In this document: one piece after another, positions 34,907 to 43,730 of the stretch
How the letters are laid out: each line of letters opens with the position of its first letter
Position numbering within the stretch: position 1 is the first letter of the stretch
NCBI RefSeq assembly: GCF_024296685.1
Contig: NZ_CP100763.1
Location: 2,232,001-2,296,000, forward strand
Reading direction: 5' to 3'
Length of the DNA: 64,000 nucleotides
From: Natrinema marinum
GTDB lineage: Archaea > Halobacteriota > Halobacteria > Halobacteriales > Natrialbaceae
The notes under the pieces: model-generated
What the model was told of the DNA's origin: nothing
The model's database searches: none
Seen by the model: the letters and a program-made list of their open reading frames with translations, nothing else
Translations under genes and position numbers: made by a program

Positions 34907-36091
34907 CTATCTTTTAGGCTCACCTAAAACACTACCGGTTTCCCGCGTCGTCTCGGGCGTCGACCCGGTGGCATCCGAAAGCGAGACCCCGAGCGCGGCG
35001 ACGGCGCCGGCACCGCCGACCAGCGTGACGCCGTTTTTCAGCGCGTGATCGACGATAGCGGCCGCCAATGCGGTGCTCGCGCCGATAGGAGTGAGTCCGA
35101 CGATCAGCGCGGTGAAGGCGGCCTCGTAGAGCCCGACGCCGCCCTGCGAGAGCGGCAGGACCTTCGCGAGGTTGCCGACGCTGACCGCCAGCGTCCCGAC
35201 CGTCACCAGGGTGGCGAACGCGAGCCCACTTCCCAGCGCCGCGAGAACGAGGACCGCGGTGAGTACGTCGAGCGACCACACCAGCAGACTGCCGACCCCG
35301 ATCCGTCCGAGCGCCCGCGGTCGGCGCGCGACCGTCTGTACGTCGCCCGCGAAACGGAGGCCGGCCTCGAGCGCTCCCTCGAGCCGCGGTCGGCCCGCGA
35401 CTCGCGACCGAAGCCGCGCGCCGAGTCCGTGATTCGCCCGCGCCGAGGTGACGACCGCGAGGCCGACACCCGCAGTCGTCGCGCTCACGGCCGCTGCGGC
35501 CAGCGCAGCGGTTCGCGCACCGTCGCTCGAAAAGGCGGCCTCGAGCGGGCCTGCCGCGCCTCCCAGCGCGAGCCACGCGGTCGCGAGCCCCGCCAAGACG
35601 GCGATGGTCGCCAGGTCGAACACGCGCTCGACGGCCAGCGACGCGAAGCCCGCAGCATAGGGAACGTTCCGGCGAGTTCGCATCACGTGGGCGCGCGCCG
35701 CGTCGCCGGCCCGCGCCGGAATCGCGAGGTTCGCCGTCTGACTGACAAAAACAGCCGCCGTGGCCACGAGGGTGTCGCTGCGGTGGTCCATCGCGGCCAG
35801 CACGTCGCGGTACCGGCGGCCCCGAAGCGGCCACGAGACCGCGTAGACGGCGACCGCGGCCCCAAGTAATCGAGGATCGGCGCTCGAGACTTGGGCGACC
35901 ACGGTCCCGATATCGAGTTCCCGGAGGGCGACGGCCAGTCCGAGCAGTACGAGGAGCGTCCCGGCGACCGTCAATCGGCGGCGAGTCAGAACGGTGGCGA
36001 GCCCGCGGCTCGTCGATTCGCTCTCGGTCTCCCCACCGTCGGGCTCGATGCTGCCGTCCCGTGAGCCCGACTGCACACCCCCGTCGTTCAC
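34907..36091 (-). CDS. AglD-like lysylphosphatidylglycerol synthase-type membrane protein
   Basis: 394 residues of the UPF0104/LPG-synthase transmembrane family, with about eight membrane segments. A conserved central motif is seen as SQTANLAIPARAGDAARA. Near the end is VLPLSQGGVGLYEAAFTALI. In haloarchaea such domains occur in AglD-type proteins linked to glycan assembly or lipid-linked sugar transfer. GTG start at 36091 (MNDGGVQSG); the N-terminal 30 residues are acidic and disordered. Iron box 5 lies 25 bases upstream. Its 3' end contains iron box 4. Confidence 0.8.
   Translation of the reverse strand: MNDGGVQSGSRDGSIEPDGGETESESTSRGLATVLTRRRLTVAGTLLVLLGLAVALRELDIGTVVAQVSSADPRLLGAAVAVYAVSWPLRGRRYRDVLAAMDHRSDTLVATAAVFVSQTANLAIPARAGDAARAHVMRTRRNVPYAAGFASLAVERVFDLATIAVLAGLATAWLALGGAAGPLEAAFSSDGARTAALAAAAVSATTAGVGLAVVTSARANHGLGARLRSRVAGRPRLEGALEAGLRFAGDVQTVARRPRALGRIGVGSLLVWSLDVLTAVLVLAALGSGLAFATLVTVGTLAVSVGNLAKVLPLSQGGVGLYEAAFTALIVGLTPIGASTALAAAIVDHALKNGVTLVGGAGAVAALGVSLSDATGSTPETTRETGSVLGEPKR
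34912..34929 (-). promoter_or_regulatory. Iron-box-like operator 4 (RGP gene)
   Basis: TTTTAGG-CTCA-CCTAAAA lies 13 bases before the ATG at 34899. It overlaps the last codons of the upstream AglD-like gene (34907-36091), so the operator is embedded in coding sequence. Confidence 0.8.
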
Positions 36092-36115
36092 GTCCAGGTC
36101 CTTGGCGCCCAGATA

Positions 36116-36132
36116 TTTAAGCCCACCTAAAA
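36116..36132 (-). promoter_or_regulatory. Iron-box-like operator 5 (AglD-like gene)
   Basis: TTTAAG-CCCA-CCTAAAA, one mismatch from the other four boxes, lies 25 bases before the GTG at 36091. It supports iron control of this unit as well. Confidence 0.68.
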
Positions 36133-36200
36133 CGCCGGCGGGCGGGCTCGACGGTCGTTCTCGAGCGGATTTCCCCAGCCGACGCGTCGGTCCGCGCCGT

Positions 36201-37130
36201 TCAGCGGAGTTCGTCGACGAGTTCGCGCGTCGCGCGACGAACCGCTTCGTCGCTCGAGAGGCGCGGCTCCCAGCCCAGCGCCGAGAGCTTCTCGATCGAG
36301 AGGCGCATCTTCGGCACGTCGCCGGTCCAGCCCCGTTCGCCGCCGGTGTACTCCCGGGCGGGGTCGACGCCGAGTTCCTCGGCGACGATGGCCGCGATCC
36401 GGTCGACCGACGTCGTCGTGCGCGTCCCGAGATTGTACGTGTTCATGGCATCGTCGGCGTGCTCGACGACGTGGAACATGGCGTCGAGACAGTCCTCGAC
36501 GTGGAGGTAGGACTTCTCCTGACGGCCGTCACCGAGAATCGTCAGCGTTTCGGGATCGTCCAGCAACTTCTCGATGAAGTCGGGAATCACCGCGCCGCGC
36601 AGGCGCGGCCCCACGACGTTCGCGAAGCGGAAGTTCCAGACGGTCAGGTCGTGGCTGTGGGCCCGCGCGGAGAGCAGCCCCTCGTCGGCCAGTTTGCTCG
36701 CCCCGTAGGCGCTGATCGGCTCGAGGGGCGCGTAATCCTCGGGCGTCGGCCGCGGGGCCTCGCCGTAGACCGTCGAGGTGGAGGTGTAGGCGATCTCGGT
36801 GACGTCCGCGTCGGCCATCGCCTCGAGGATGGTGCGGGTCATCCGCGTGTTGTCGTCGAACTGGCCGTGGGGGCGGTCCGTGTCGACGTGTTTCGAGGCC
36901 GCGAGGTGGAAGACGAGATCAACGCCGTCGAGGCGGCCGTCGAGGGCGTCTGGGTCGGTGAGGTCGGCCTCGAGGAAGTCGGCGTCGTCGGGAACGCGGT
37001 CGCGGTCGCCGTTCGAAAGGTCGTCGACGGCGAGGACGTCCGCGCCGTCGGCGAGCAGGCGCTCGGTGAGGTGCGATCCGATGAAGCCGGCTCCGCCGGT
37101 GACGAGCACACGTCGGCTCGAGAGAGTCAT
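36201..37130 (-). CDS. NAD-dependent sugar epimerase/dehydratase
   Basis: 309 residues of the extended short-chain dehydrogenase family. The NAD motif is TGGAGFIGSHL (residues 11-20). The catalytic Ser/Tyr/Lys set is seen in TSTSTVYGE and SAYGASK. Family members act as UDP-glucose 4-epimerase or related nucleotide-sugar enzymes. It starts about 110 bases downstream of the AglD-like unit's promoter region but lacks an iron box. It may supply a nucleotide sugar for the neighbouring glycosyltransferases (inference). The exact sugar is unknown. Confidence 0.9.
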   Translation of the reverse strand: MTLSSRRVLVTGGAGFIGSHLTERLLADGADVLAVDDLSNGDRDRVPDDADFLEADLTDPDALDGRLDGVDLVFHLAASKHVDTDRPHGQFDDNTRMTRTILEAMADADVTEIAYTSTSTVYGEAPRPTPEDYAPLEPISAYGASKLADEGLLSARAHSHDLTVWNFRFANVVGPRLRGAVIPDFIEKLLDDPETLTILGDGRQEKSYLHVEDCLDAMFHVVEHADDAMNTYNLGTRTTTSVDRIAAIVAEELGVDPAREYTGGERGWTGDVPKMRLSIEKLSALGWEPRLSSDEAVRRATRELVDELR

Positions 37131-37281
37131 AGCAGACGGTTCACCGACGAGGCGTTAATCTTCTTGGATTTCGTCCCCGCCGGGATCGAACCGTCTGAGC
37201 CGACGTGGCTCGGGACAGATTCGAGGACCCCCGATTATTTATCAGATGGATGCGTCGAAATAGAATCGTCCAAATGGTCAG

Positions 37282-37587
37282 ATGATAGACTTTCAACCGA
37301 TAGGAATGGAGAGAGGTGAACTGGCGACGGTCGTCACGGTCGGTTTCGTCGGCGGAATGCGAGTGGAAGAAATCGCAATTACGGTTCTGGCGGCGGCCGC
37401 GGTTTTTGGGATTCCGACAGGGGCGATGTATCGACGAACGAAGGCAGACGAGGTCTCCAGTCCACAGACATGGACCGGCGTAATGCTCGCCCTTTCGGTC
37501 TTCCTCCCGATTTTAGGGCCGGTTCTCCTCTGGATCGTCTACGCAGTTTCGGTCGGAGAAGGACGTACGGGTAACGGATCGCCCTGA
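37282..37587 (+). CDS. Small two-helix membrane protein
   Basis: 101 residues with hydrophobic segments at about 33-48 and 69-88 (VMLALSVFLPILGPVLLW), and a charged loop between. GC is lower than its neighbours. No known motif. The ATG at 37282 follows a TATA-like TTATTTATC about 45 bases upstream; a second start at 37306 (MERGELATV) is equally possible. Confidence 0.6.
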   Translation: MIDFQPIGMERGELATVVTVGFVGGMRVEEIAITVLAAAAVFGIPTGAMYRRTKADEVSSPQTWTGVMLALSVFLPILGPVLLWIVYAVSVGEGRTGNGSP

Positions 37588-37612
37588 ACCTCGAGCGCCG
37601 AAATGACCCCGT

Positions 37613-38872
37613 TTAGACCCCGGTCGAGTACCGCAGAATACCGGCGAAACCGCCGAATGCGTTGAGGAGCTGTTCGCCCTTCTCGAAGTCCGTCGAGATG
37701 AATTTCGTCTCGGTGCCGCGCTGTTCGGCGATCTCGATGAGGTGGTCGATGGCGTCCTCGCGGTCCTCCTCGGTCGCTTCGACCTCGGTGTCGCACTCGG
37801 TGCAGGTGTGAGTCGGCGTCGACTTGCGGCGGTCGACGACCTCGCGCTCGGTGGTACCGCATTCGGGACAGTCGTAGGTGATGACGTCCTTCCGGAGGTC
37901 CTCGCTGATCAGTAGGCGGTCGACCGCGCCCATCATGAGATTCCGGCGGGTCTGCTCGAAGCCGTACGTGGCCTTATCGCCCGCGTTGAGTTCCTTGAAG
38001 AACTCCTCCATCACCTTCTTGTCCTTCATCACCTCGGCGTCGGCCAGCGCGTCTTCGGCGTTGTCGACCAGATCTTTCAGGCCGGACTCGTCGGTGTAGG
38101 CCACGTCGAATTTCCCGATGACGTTGTCCTGAATCTCGTGATGGAGGTAGTCGCCGTCCAAGAACTCGTCTTTGGTCGGCGAGGGACCGCCGACGAGGAT
38201 ACCGTCGAGTTCGTGGCGCTTCGGGACGAACAGGTCGTTTGCCATTCCCGCAACCTCCTGATAGAAGTTGTCGATGGCCTCGAGGCGCAGGCGGGCGAAT
38301 CGTTGGGCGGACTGGCCACCTTTGCGCTGCTTGCCGGGGACGAGCGAGGAGGCGGACTTGACCGGTTCGATGCGTTTGCCCTTCAGCCAGCCGACGTTGG
38401 CCTCGCGGCGGTCCAAGACGATCAGGCCGTAGAGGCCCTTATCGGCGAGCATCTCCTCTAAGGGCTCGGTCAAGAAGTCGGAGTCGCAGTGATACCGGAA
38501 GGATTCGATCGGTTGTGGCGGACTCTCCAAGACCTTCGTGACCATGTCGGTGCGGCCGCCGCCGGAGTCGACGGCACCGGAGAACAGCACGATGCCGTTG
38601 TCCGGCGGATAGGTATCGTAGTAGCGCAGTCGATCCTTGATGCTCGTCAGCGCGTCCTGGACGGCCGTCCGGGTCTGCTTGGACTTGATGTTGGCCGCCT
38701 CGCTGTGTTCCTGGGTGACGTGCTGGACGACGTCACTGATCTGACGGTCGTCGGGAACGTAGATCGTCACGAGTTGGGTCCCGGAGCCGTCGTAATCCTT
38801 GAGATCCTCGATCACCTTCCGGAACTCGTACTTTTTCCGGTCGGATTGCTCCTGCTCGCCCTCCTGGCTCAT
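37613..38872 (-). CDS. prf1: Peptide chain release factor aRF1
   Basis: 419 residues, an archaeal/eukaryotic-type class I release factor reading all three stop codons. The NIKS decoding motif is at residues 61-64. GGQ, which triggers peptide release, is at about 185-187, in KQRKGGQSAQR. A C-terminal zinc site is formed by CPECG and CTECD. I chose ATG 38872 (MSQEGEQEQS); an upstream extension of 14 residues is not needed. It is the only release factor gene in the window. Confidence 0.97.
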   Translation of the reverse strand: MSQEGEQEQSDRKKYEFRKVIEDLKDYDGSGTQLVTIYVPDDRQISDVVQHVTQEHSEAANIKSKQTRTAVQDALTSIKDRLRYYDTYPPDNGIVLFSGAVDSGGGRTDMVTKVLESPPQPIESFRYHCDSDFLTEPLEEMLADKGLYGLIVLDRREANVGWLKGKRIEPVKSASSLVPGKQRKGGQSAQRFARLRLEAIDNFYQEVAGMANDLFVPKRHELDGILVGGPSPTKDEFLDGDYLHHEIQDNVIGKFDVAYTDESGLKDLVDNAEDALADAEVMKDKKVMEEFFKELNAGDKATYGFEQTRRNLMMGAVDRLLISEDLRKDVITYDCPECGTTEREVVDRRKSTPTHTCTECDTEVEATEEDREDAIDHLIEIAEQRGTETKFISTDFEKGEQLLNAFGGFAGILRYSTGV

Positions 38873-39065
38873 TAGCCGTAAAAAACGGGGCTGTGGGTAA
38901 GAATCCTTTGACACACCTGCCGACGTGGCAGTGATTGCCGGTGTAACCCGTGTGCATCGTAGCTACGGGGGCGATCAGCACGATGTGTTGGCTGCACACA
39001 ACGACTCGGGAAGCGTGGTCACGATTTAAGGTGATGCCGTTCTACTGTCCGGACAGTACCCGAGT

Positions 39066-39950
39066 ATGTCTCACGAGACGGTCTACGCCATAGCGAGCGG
39101 GAAAGGCGGCGTCGGAAAGACGACGACGACGGTAAACCTCGGCACGGCCCTCGCGGAGGCCGGGGAACGCGTCGCCATCGTCGACGCCGACCTCGGTATG
39201 GCGAACCTCGCCGGGTTCGTCAGCCTCTCTCCCGACTCGACCACCCTGTACGACGTATTAGCCGGCGACGCATCGATCGACGACGCCACCTACCGACTGG
39301 CGGACAACATCGTCGCGGTCCCGAGCGGGACCAGCCTCGACGAGTACGCCGAAACCTCTCCCGAGGGGCTCCGCGAGGTCGTCGCGGAGCTTCGCTCACA
39401 GTTCGACTACGTCTTTCTCGATGTCGGCGCGGGGATCAGCCACGAGACCGTCCTCCCGCTGGGGCTGGCCGACGCCGTCGTTCTGGTCTCGACGCCCGAA
39501 CCCGCAGCCGTCCACGACACGCGGAAGACGATCGAGTTGACCGACCGCGCCGGCGGCGAGATCGCCGGCATCGTCCTCACCCGAACCCGTCCCGACGGCG
39601 ATGTCTCGCCCGAGGAGATCGCCGACCGCCTCGAGGTGGCCCTGCTCGGGACGATTCCGGAAGATCCCACCGCGCGAGAGAGTGTCTACGCCGGGACTCC
39701 GCTGGTCGTCTTCGAACCCAGGGGACCCGCCGCTCTCGCGTACCGCCGACTGGCCAGCGACCTGACCGGCGTCGACGTCGGGTCGCCGACTGCCGGCGAC
39801 GGCGGCACGAGCGAGGAGATCAAAGCCCGCAACGCCACGCGAACCCAGTCCGCCGACGCGACGGACGAGGAAAGCGGAACCGCCGACGGACGCGAGGCCG
39901 CACACGACGACGTCTCGAGCGCGATTACGGAAGCCGAAACGGACGGCTGA
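39066..39950 (+). CDS. MinD/ParA-type P-loop ATPase
   Basis: 294 residues. Deviant Walker A motif with the signature Lys: SGKGGVGKTTTT (about 11-22). Switch I has VDADLGMANLAG and Walker B-like LDVGAGISHET. In haloarchaea MinD-like proteins help position cell structures such as the archaellum and chemoreceptor arrays. The last 50 residues are an acidic disordered tail rich in Asp/Glu/Ala with TDEESGTADG. It has no MinC/E or ParB partner next to it, so its target is unknown. Confidence 0.88.
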   Translation: MSHETVYAIASGKGGVGKTTTTVNLGTALAEAGERVAIVDADLGMANLAGFVSLSPDSTTLYDVLAGDASIDDATYRLADNIVAVPSGTSLDEYAETSPEGLREVVAELRSQFDYVFLDVGAGISHETVLPLGLADAVVLVSTPEPAAVHDTRKTIELTDRAGGEIAGIVLTRTRPDGDVSPEEIADRLEVALLGTIPEDPTARESVYAGTPLVVFEPRGPAALAYRRLASDLTGVDVGSPTAGDGGTSEEIKARNATRTQSADATDEESGTADGREAAHDDVSSAITEAETDG

Positions 39951-40265
39951 ACGGCCGTTCGCCCGACTCGGCATCGAAAACCTCGTACGCGGTCGGTAAG
40001 AGGTGCTTTCTCCCACGGACACATCGTTTCTCGCTCTCGGACCGTTCGAATGCAGTGATTACCACCGAACGCATACGTTCACTCGCCGATGACCGTCACG
40101 CGTACAGTACCGTTCGGTTCGCGCAGGTGAGTGCTCGGTCCGAAACGGTTTGTCGGTCGTTTCCGGCACGCGGTTGTGACTGCTTACATCCTGAATTCAC
40201 CGCCGTTTCGGGCAGAAACGGTAACGAACTGATTACTAATCATGGCGGTTCTCGATGGCTCGCCC
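39951..40265. other. Intergenic region upstream of a lipoprotein gene
   Basis: About 315 bases without a gene. It holds an inverted repeat CCGTTTC-N5-GAAACGG at 40203-40221, about 45 bases before the ATG at 40266, and AT-rich GATTACTAATC just after it. A related CCGAAACGG occurs at about 40140. No other structure seen. Confidence 0.4.
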
Positions 40266-40787
40266 ATGGAGCGACGAAAGATCCTCCTCGGCAGTGGCGC
40301 AGCGATCGCAACCGTCCTCGCCGGTTGCTCGAGCGACGAGACCGGCGACGACACGGATTCGAACGACGACGATTCCGACGACTCGCTCAACGGCGACGGC
40401 AACGGCGAGAGCGACGGCTCCGACGACAAAGCGGAGATTCCCGGTCTCGATCGAGACAAGCTGAAAATCGACAGCGAGAAAGTGTCCATCGAGGACATGA
40501 ACAAGGACGGCAAAACGGTCAATGTCGTCGCCACGACGACCACCACCGACCCCGACACGCTGTTCGCGGAACTGGACTCGCTGGGCGAGGATATGAGCGC
40601 CGCGATCACCGACCCCGATGCGTTCGCGGCCGCGGTCGACAGCGTCGCGTGGATCCTCGAGAAAGACGGCGCGAAGGTGATGTCGTTCTACGTCGACGTC
40701 GAGTGGGCGATCAAGTACAGGAACGGCGAGCTGAGTCAGGACGCCTTCGTCGATCGCGTCCTCGAGACGACGGACGAGACCCAGTAA
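40266..40787 (+). CDS. Exported lipoprotein of unknown function
   Basis: 173 residues. The N-terminus MERRKILLGSGAAIATVLAGC has a signal with twin-basic residues and a lipobox (LAGC, Cys at 21). It suggests a lipid-anchored extracellular protein. A very acidic Asp/Ser/Asn-rich linker follows (about 25-65), as in halophilic surface proteins. The globular part (about 70-173) has VVATTTTTDPDTLFAELD and no motif I recognise. The 24 bases upstream of this ATG contain another in-frame ATG at 40242; the signal peptide favours 40266. Confidence 0.72.
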   Translation: MERRKILLGSGAAIATVLAGCSSDETGDDTDSNDDDSDDSLNGDGNGESDGSDDKAEIPGLDRDKLKIDSEKVSIEDMNKDGKTVNVVATTTTTDPDTLFAELDSLGEDMSAAITDPDAFAAAVDSVAWILEKDGAKVMSFYVDVEWAIKYRNGELSQDAFVDRVLETTDETQ

Positions 40788-40894
40788 CGTCGGTGTTCGA
40801 CGGCACAGGGAGCAGTCGTTCTTTTAGCGAGCAACGGGTGTGACGAACGGTGAGTACCGTCAATCGCACGGCGAACGGCCGGTCCGTCGGCCGC

Positions 40895-42673
40895 TCACAT
40901 CGAGCGCGGCGCGGCCACGCCCAGAATCGACAGGGCGTTCGCAACCGCGTGTTTCGAGGCCGCGACGAGCGCCAGTCGCGCCTCGCGGACGTCGGGGTCG
41001 ACGTCGTCGGCCAGCACCGGACACTCCCGGTAGAAGGCGTTGAACCGGTCGGCGAACTCGCGGGTGTAGGTCGCGACCTGGTGGGGTTCGAGGTCGTCCG
41101 CGGCCTCCTCTATGACCGCCGGGAACCGCGCGATCGTCTCGAGGAGGTCGCGTTCGGCCTGGGTCTCGAGCAGGTCTGCGTCGACGGCCGTCTCGATGTC
41201 GTCCATGCCGGTTTCGGGGTCGACCCCCGCCTCTTCCAGAATGCCACAGCAGCGCGCGTGGACGTACTGGACGTAGGGCGCGGACTGGGCCTCGAAGTCG
41301 AGCGCGCGGTCCCACTCGAAGGTGATCGCCTTCGTCGGTTGCTTGGAGACGATGTCGTAGCGGACCGCGCCGATCCCGACCTGGTGGGCGATGCGCTCGA
41401 TGTCGTCGTCGTCCAGATCGTCGTCGCGGATGCGGTCGTCCAGTCGGTCCTCAACCTCCTCTCGCGCGCGATCGATCGCCTCGTCGAGCAGGTCGTCGAG
41501 GTCGACGCCGGTACCCCGGCGCGTGCTCATCTTCCCTTCGGGGAGATTGACGTACGAGTAGAGCACCTGTTGGAGGCCCTCGGTGTCGTTGCCGAGCAGT
41601 TCGAGCGTCGCCCGGACCTGCTTCGCCTGGAGCTTGTGGTCCTCGCCGAGCACCGTCACCGCGCGGTCGTAGTTGTCGAACTTCCACTCGTGGTGGGCCA
41701 GATCGCGGGTCGCATACAGTGAGGTATCGTCCGAGCGCAGGAAGACGAGGTTCTTGTCGATTCCGTGGTCGTCGAGTTCGAGTTGCCAGGCGTCTTCCTC
41801 GTAGACGGCCTCATCGAGTTCTTTGAGCCGGGAAACGAGATCGTCCGTGTCGCCGTTGCGCATGAACCGCGTCTCCTTGACGAACTCGTCGAACTCGGCG
41901 GGCAGGCGCGCGAGACACTCGGTCATCCCGCCGAGCACCTGATCGACGACCTCGCTGACTCGGTCGTAGGCCTCGTCGTCGCCGGCTTCGAGACCCTGCA
42001 TGATCGACTCGATCTCGGCCTCGGCGGCCTCGACCTCGTCCTCGGGGGCGTTCTCGAGGACAGCGTTCCCCTTGCGGTAGTAGCGCACGAGGTCGTACTC
42101 GATGCGGTCGCGCTCGGGTTCTTCCTCGAGATCCGCCTCGTCGAAGGTCTCGTAGGCCCAGGTGAAGACGGCCATCTGCCGGCCGGCGTCGTTGACGTAG
42201 TAGTGGCGGTCGACATCGTAGCCTGCGAACGCGAGAACGTTCGCGACCGCGTCGCCGATGATCGGGTTCCGCGCGCGTCCGACGTGGACCGGGCCCGTCG
42301 GGTTCGCGCTCGTGTGCTCGACGACGATGCTGGTGTCCCGATCCGGCAGGGTGCCGTAGGAGTCGTCGGTCGCCTCCTCGAGCGTCGCCGCGAAGTAGGC
42401 GTCACTCGGCAGGAAGTTGAGGTAGGGGCCCTGCGCCCGAATCTCGGAGACGTAGGTCAGGTCGTCAGCGTCGATCTCGTCGGCGACCTGCCCGGCGACC
42501 TGCGGCGGCGGCGCGCCCGCCTCGCTCGCGAGTCGGAAAGCGACGCTCGAGGCCAGCACGCTGTCGACGCCGTCCGGCGGTTCTTCGATCCCGAGGTCGT
42601 CCGTCGGAAAGTCGAGTGCGGAGAGCGCCCCCTCGAGGGCGTCCTCGACCTCCGCGCGTAGGGAGAGGAACAT
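40895..42673 (-). CDS. argS: Arginyl-tRNA synthetase
   Basis: 592 residues, class I synthetase. The HIGH-type motif is in [15 protein letters not shown] (about 122-136). The KMSK-type loop is in [17 protein letters not shown]. An N-terminal Add-1-type domain and a C-terminal all-helical DALR anticodon domain ending [11 protein letters not shown] complete the family layout. It charges tRNA-Arg. Start [10 protein letters not shown] fits archaeal orthologues. Confidence 0.97.
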   Translation of the reverse strand: MFLSLRAEVEDALEGALSALDFPTDDLGIEEPPDGVDSVLASSVAFRLASEAGAPPPQVAGQVADEIDADDLTYVSEIRAQGPYLNFLPSDAYFAATLEEATDDSYGTLPDRDTSIVVEHTSANPTGPVHVGRARNPIIGDAVANVLAFAGYDVDRHYYVNDAGRQMAVFTWAYETFDEADLEEEPERDRIEYDLVRYYRKGNAVLENAPEDEVEAAEAEIESIMQGLEAGDDEAYDRVSEVVDQVLGGMTECLARLPAEFDEFVKETRFMRNGDTDDLVSRLKELDEAVYEEDAWQLELDDHGIDKNLVFLRSDDTSLYATRDLAHHEWKFDNYDRAVTVLGEDHKLQAKQVRATLELLGNDTEGLQQVLYSYVNLPEGKMSTRRGTGVDLDDLLDEAIDRAREEVEDRLDDRIRDDDLDDDDIERIAHQVGIGAVRYDIVSKQPTKAITFEWDRALDFEAQSAPYVQYVHARCCGILEEAGVDPETGMDDIETAVDADLLETQAERDLLETIARFPAVIEEAADDLEPHQVATYTREFADRFNAFYRECPVLADDVDPDVREARLALVAASKHAVANALSILGVAAPRSM

Positions 42674-42916
42674 ACCCGCCCGTATTCAGGGCCGGAGTAA
42701 AGGAATGTCGGGTTCCGTCTCGAAGGCGGTACCCGGACCGAGGAGGATGAGTGGGTTCGTCGTCGCTACTGAACACGATATTCAGTTATGCCCCATTTCA
42801 ACCGGCTCGTTCGACCAACGTGCCGTGGCGCGTGCTGTCGGTCGACCGAACGAGAGTGAGGGCGACCGATACCTTCGCGCGAGGGATGAGCGAGTGACCG
42901 GAGGAACGAGCGTTAG

Positions 42917-42937
42917 CGCGGGACCGTCGGTCCCGCG
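42917..42937. other. Perfect hairpin A (9-base stem)
   Basis: CGCGGGACC pairs with GGTCCCGCG across GTC. It lacks a following T-run, so it is unlike a simple intrinsic terminator. A second hairpin follows within 10 bases. Confidence 0.5.
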
Positions 42938-42947
42938 AACCATACGA

Positions 42948-42964
42948 ACGGGGCTTCGCCCCGT
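42948..42964. other. Perfect hairpin B (7-base stem)
   Basis: ACGGGGC pairs with GCCCCGT across TTC. It lies 10 bases after hairpin A, giving a two-stem structure in a gene-free interval. Confidence 0.45.
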
Positions 42965-43096
42965 GAGTAGAAATCGGCTGGGGAGGACGTGGAGATCCCG
43001 TGTGGCTACGATAGCAAGGCGGCTTCGTTCCGCTCGACCGGACTCGAGCGATCCGTGCGATACGCGGCCATCTCGACATCTCCGACCGGCACCGAC

Positions 43097-43168
43097 GACT
43101 CCACGTCTCGGCACGACTCCACGTCACGATACAACTCCACGTCTCGGCACGACTCCGCGTCTCTCCGT
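43097..43168. repeat. Four-copy 18-base tandem repeat next to the Nudix stop codon
   Basis: Four consecutive 18-base units (43097, 43115, 43133, 43151) based on GACTCCACGTCTCGGCAC. Copies 1 and 3 differ by one base; copies 2 and 4 are degenerate. The array ends immediately before the Nudix stop codon at 43170. The period is a multiple of three, but no gene reads through it. It is too short and has no spacers, so it is not a CRISPR array. Confidence 0.75.
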
Positions 43169-43169
43169 C

Positions 43170-43706
43170 TCACTCGAGCAGCGACGCGGCCTCGCGAAAC
43201 CGCCCCTCGTGGACCGGGCGAAACGTCTCCCCGGAGGCGTCGAACTCGTCGGGCGTCCAGAAGCGAGCGGCCGTCGCGTCGCTCCCCGCGATCGGCTCGC
43301 CCGCCGCGTCGGCCCGATCGGCCACGTAGTGGACCGTCACGACGTGTTTGCCCCCTCGAGGGGGTATCGCCGACGCGGCCAGAATCTCGAGGTCGGCCGG
43401 ATCGACGGCGACGCCCGTCTCCTCGCGGAGTTCGCGGGCGGCCGCTTCGGGCGGCTCCTCGCCGGTCTCGATGTGGCCGCCGGGGATCGTCCACTCGCCG
43501 ACACCCGGCGGGACGCCGCGTTCGACACAGAGGACGGCCGGTTCTCGGCCGGAGCGGTCGACTACGGCGACGCCGGCACAGGGCACCGGATTGTGCCAGA
43601 CGACGGCGCGACAGTCGGGACAGCGCATCCGCTCGCGGTCGTCGATCGTCGTCTGCTCGAGGTGCGTGCCACAATCAGGACAGAACGTCGGCGGTCGACT
43701 GACCAT
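43170..43706 (-). CDS. Nudix hydrolase with N-terminal zinc ribbon
   Basis: 178 residues. The N-terminus FCPDCGTHLEQ and MRCPDCRAVVWHNP form a zinc ribbon like that of NudC-type NADH pyrophosphatases. The Nudix box follows as GGHIETGEEPPEAAARELREETG (split around residue 77-99), with the expected REELREE pattern. It hydrolyses nucleoside diphosphate derivatives linked to X. The zinc ribbon plus Nudix domain layout points to ADP-ribose/NADH-type substrates, but the NudC SQPWPFPxS motif is absent, so NAD capping activity is not indicated. Confidence 0.85.
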   Translation of the reverse strand: MVSRPPTFCPDCGTHLEQTTIDDRERMRCPDCRAVVWHNPVPCAGVAVVDRSGREPAVLCVERGVPPGVGEWTIPGGHIETGEEPPEAAARELREETGVAVDPADLEILAASAIPPRGGKHVVTVHYVADRADAAGEPIAGSDATAARFWTPDEFDASGETFRPVHEGRFREAASLLE

Positions 43707-43730
43707 CTATCGGATTCTTGGGCCGGTGGT

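Larger units (their letters stand above)
42674..43096. other. Non-coding region downstream of the Nudix gene with two perfect hairpins
   Basis: About 420 bases with no gene that I support. Two perfect inverted repeats are seen: a 9-base stem CGCGGGACC with a 3-base loop at 42917-42937, and a 7-base stem ACGGGGC with a TTC loop at 42948-42964. They are 10 bases apart. They could be terminators of the Nudix gene, or a structured RNA. Repetitive GAGCGAG-like bases lie just upstream. Confidence 0.45.

Noticed and set aside
37500-37540. A sixth iron box (ATTTTAGGGCC)
   Set aside because: Only one half-site is present, and it lies inside the small membrane-protein gene.
43097-43168. CRISPR-like array
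   Set aside because: Units are tandem without spacers and only 18 bases long; no cas genes nearby.
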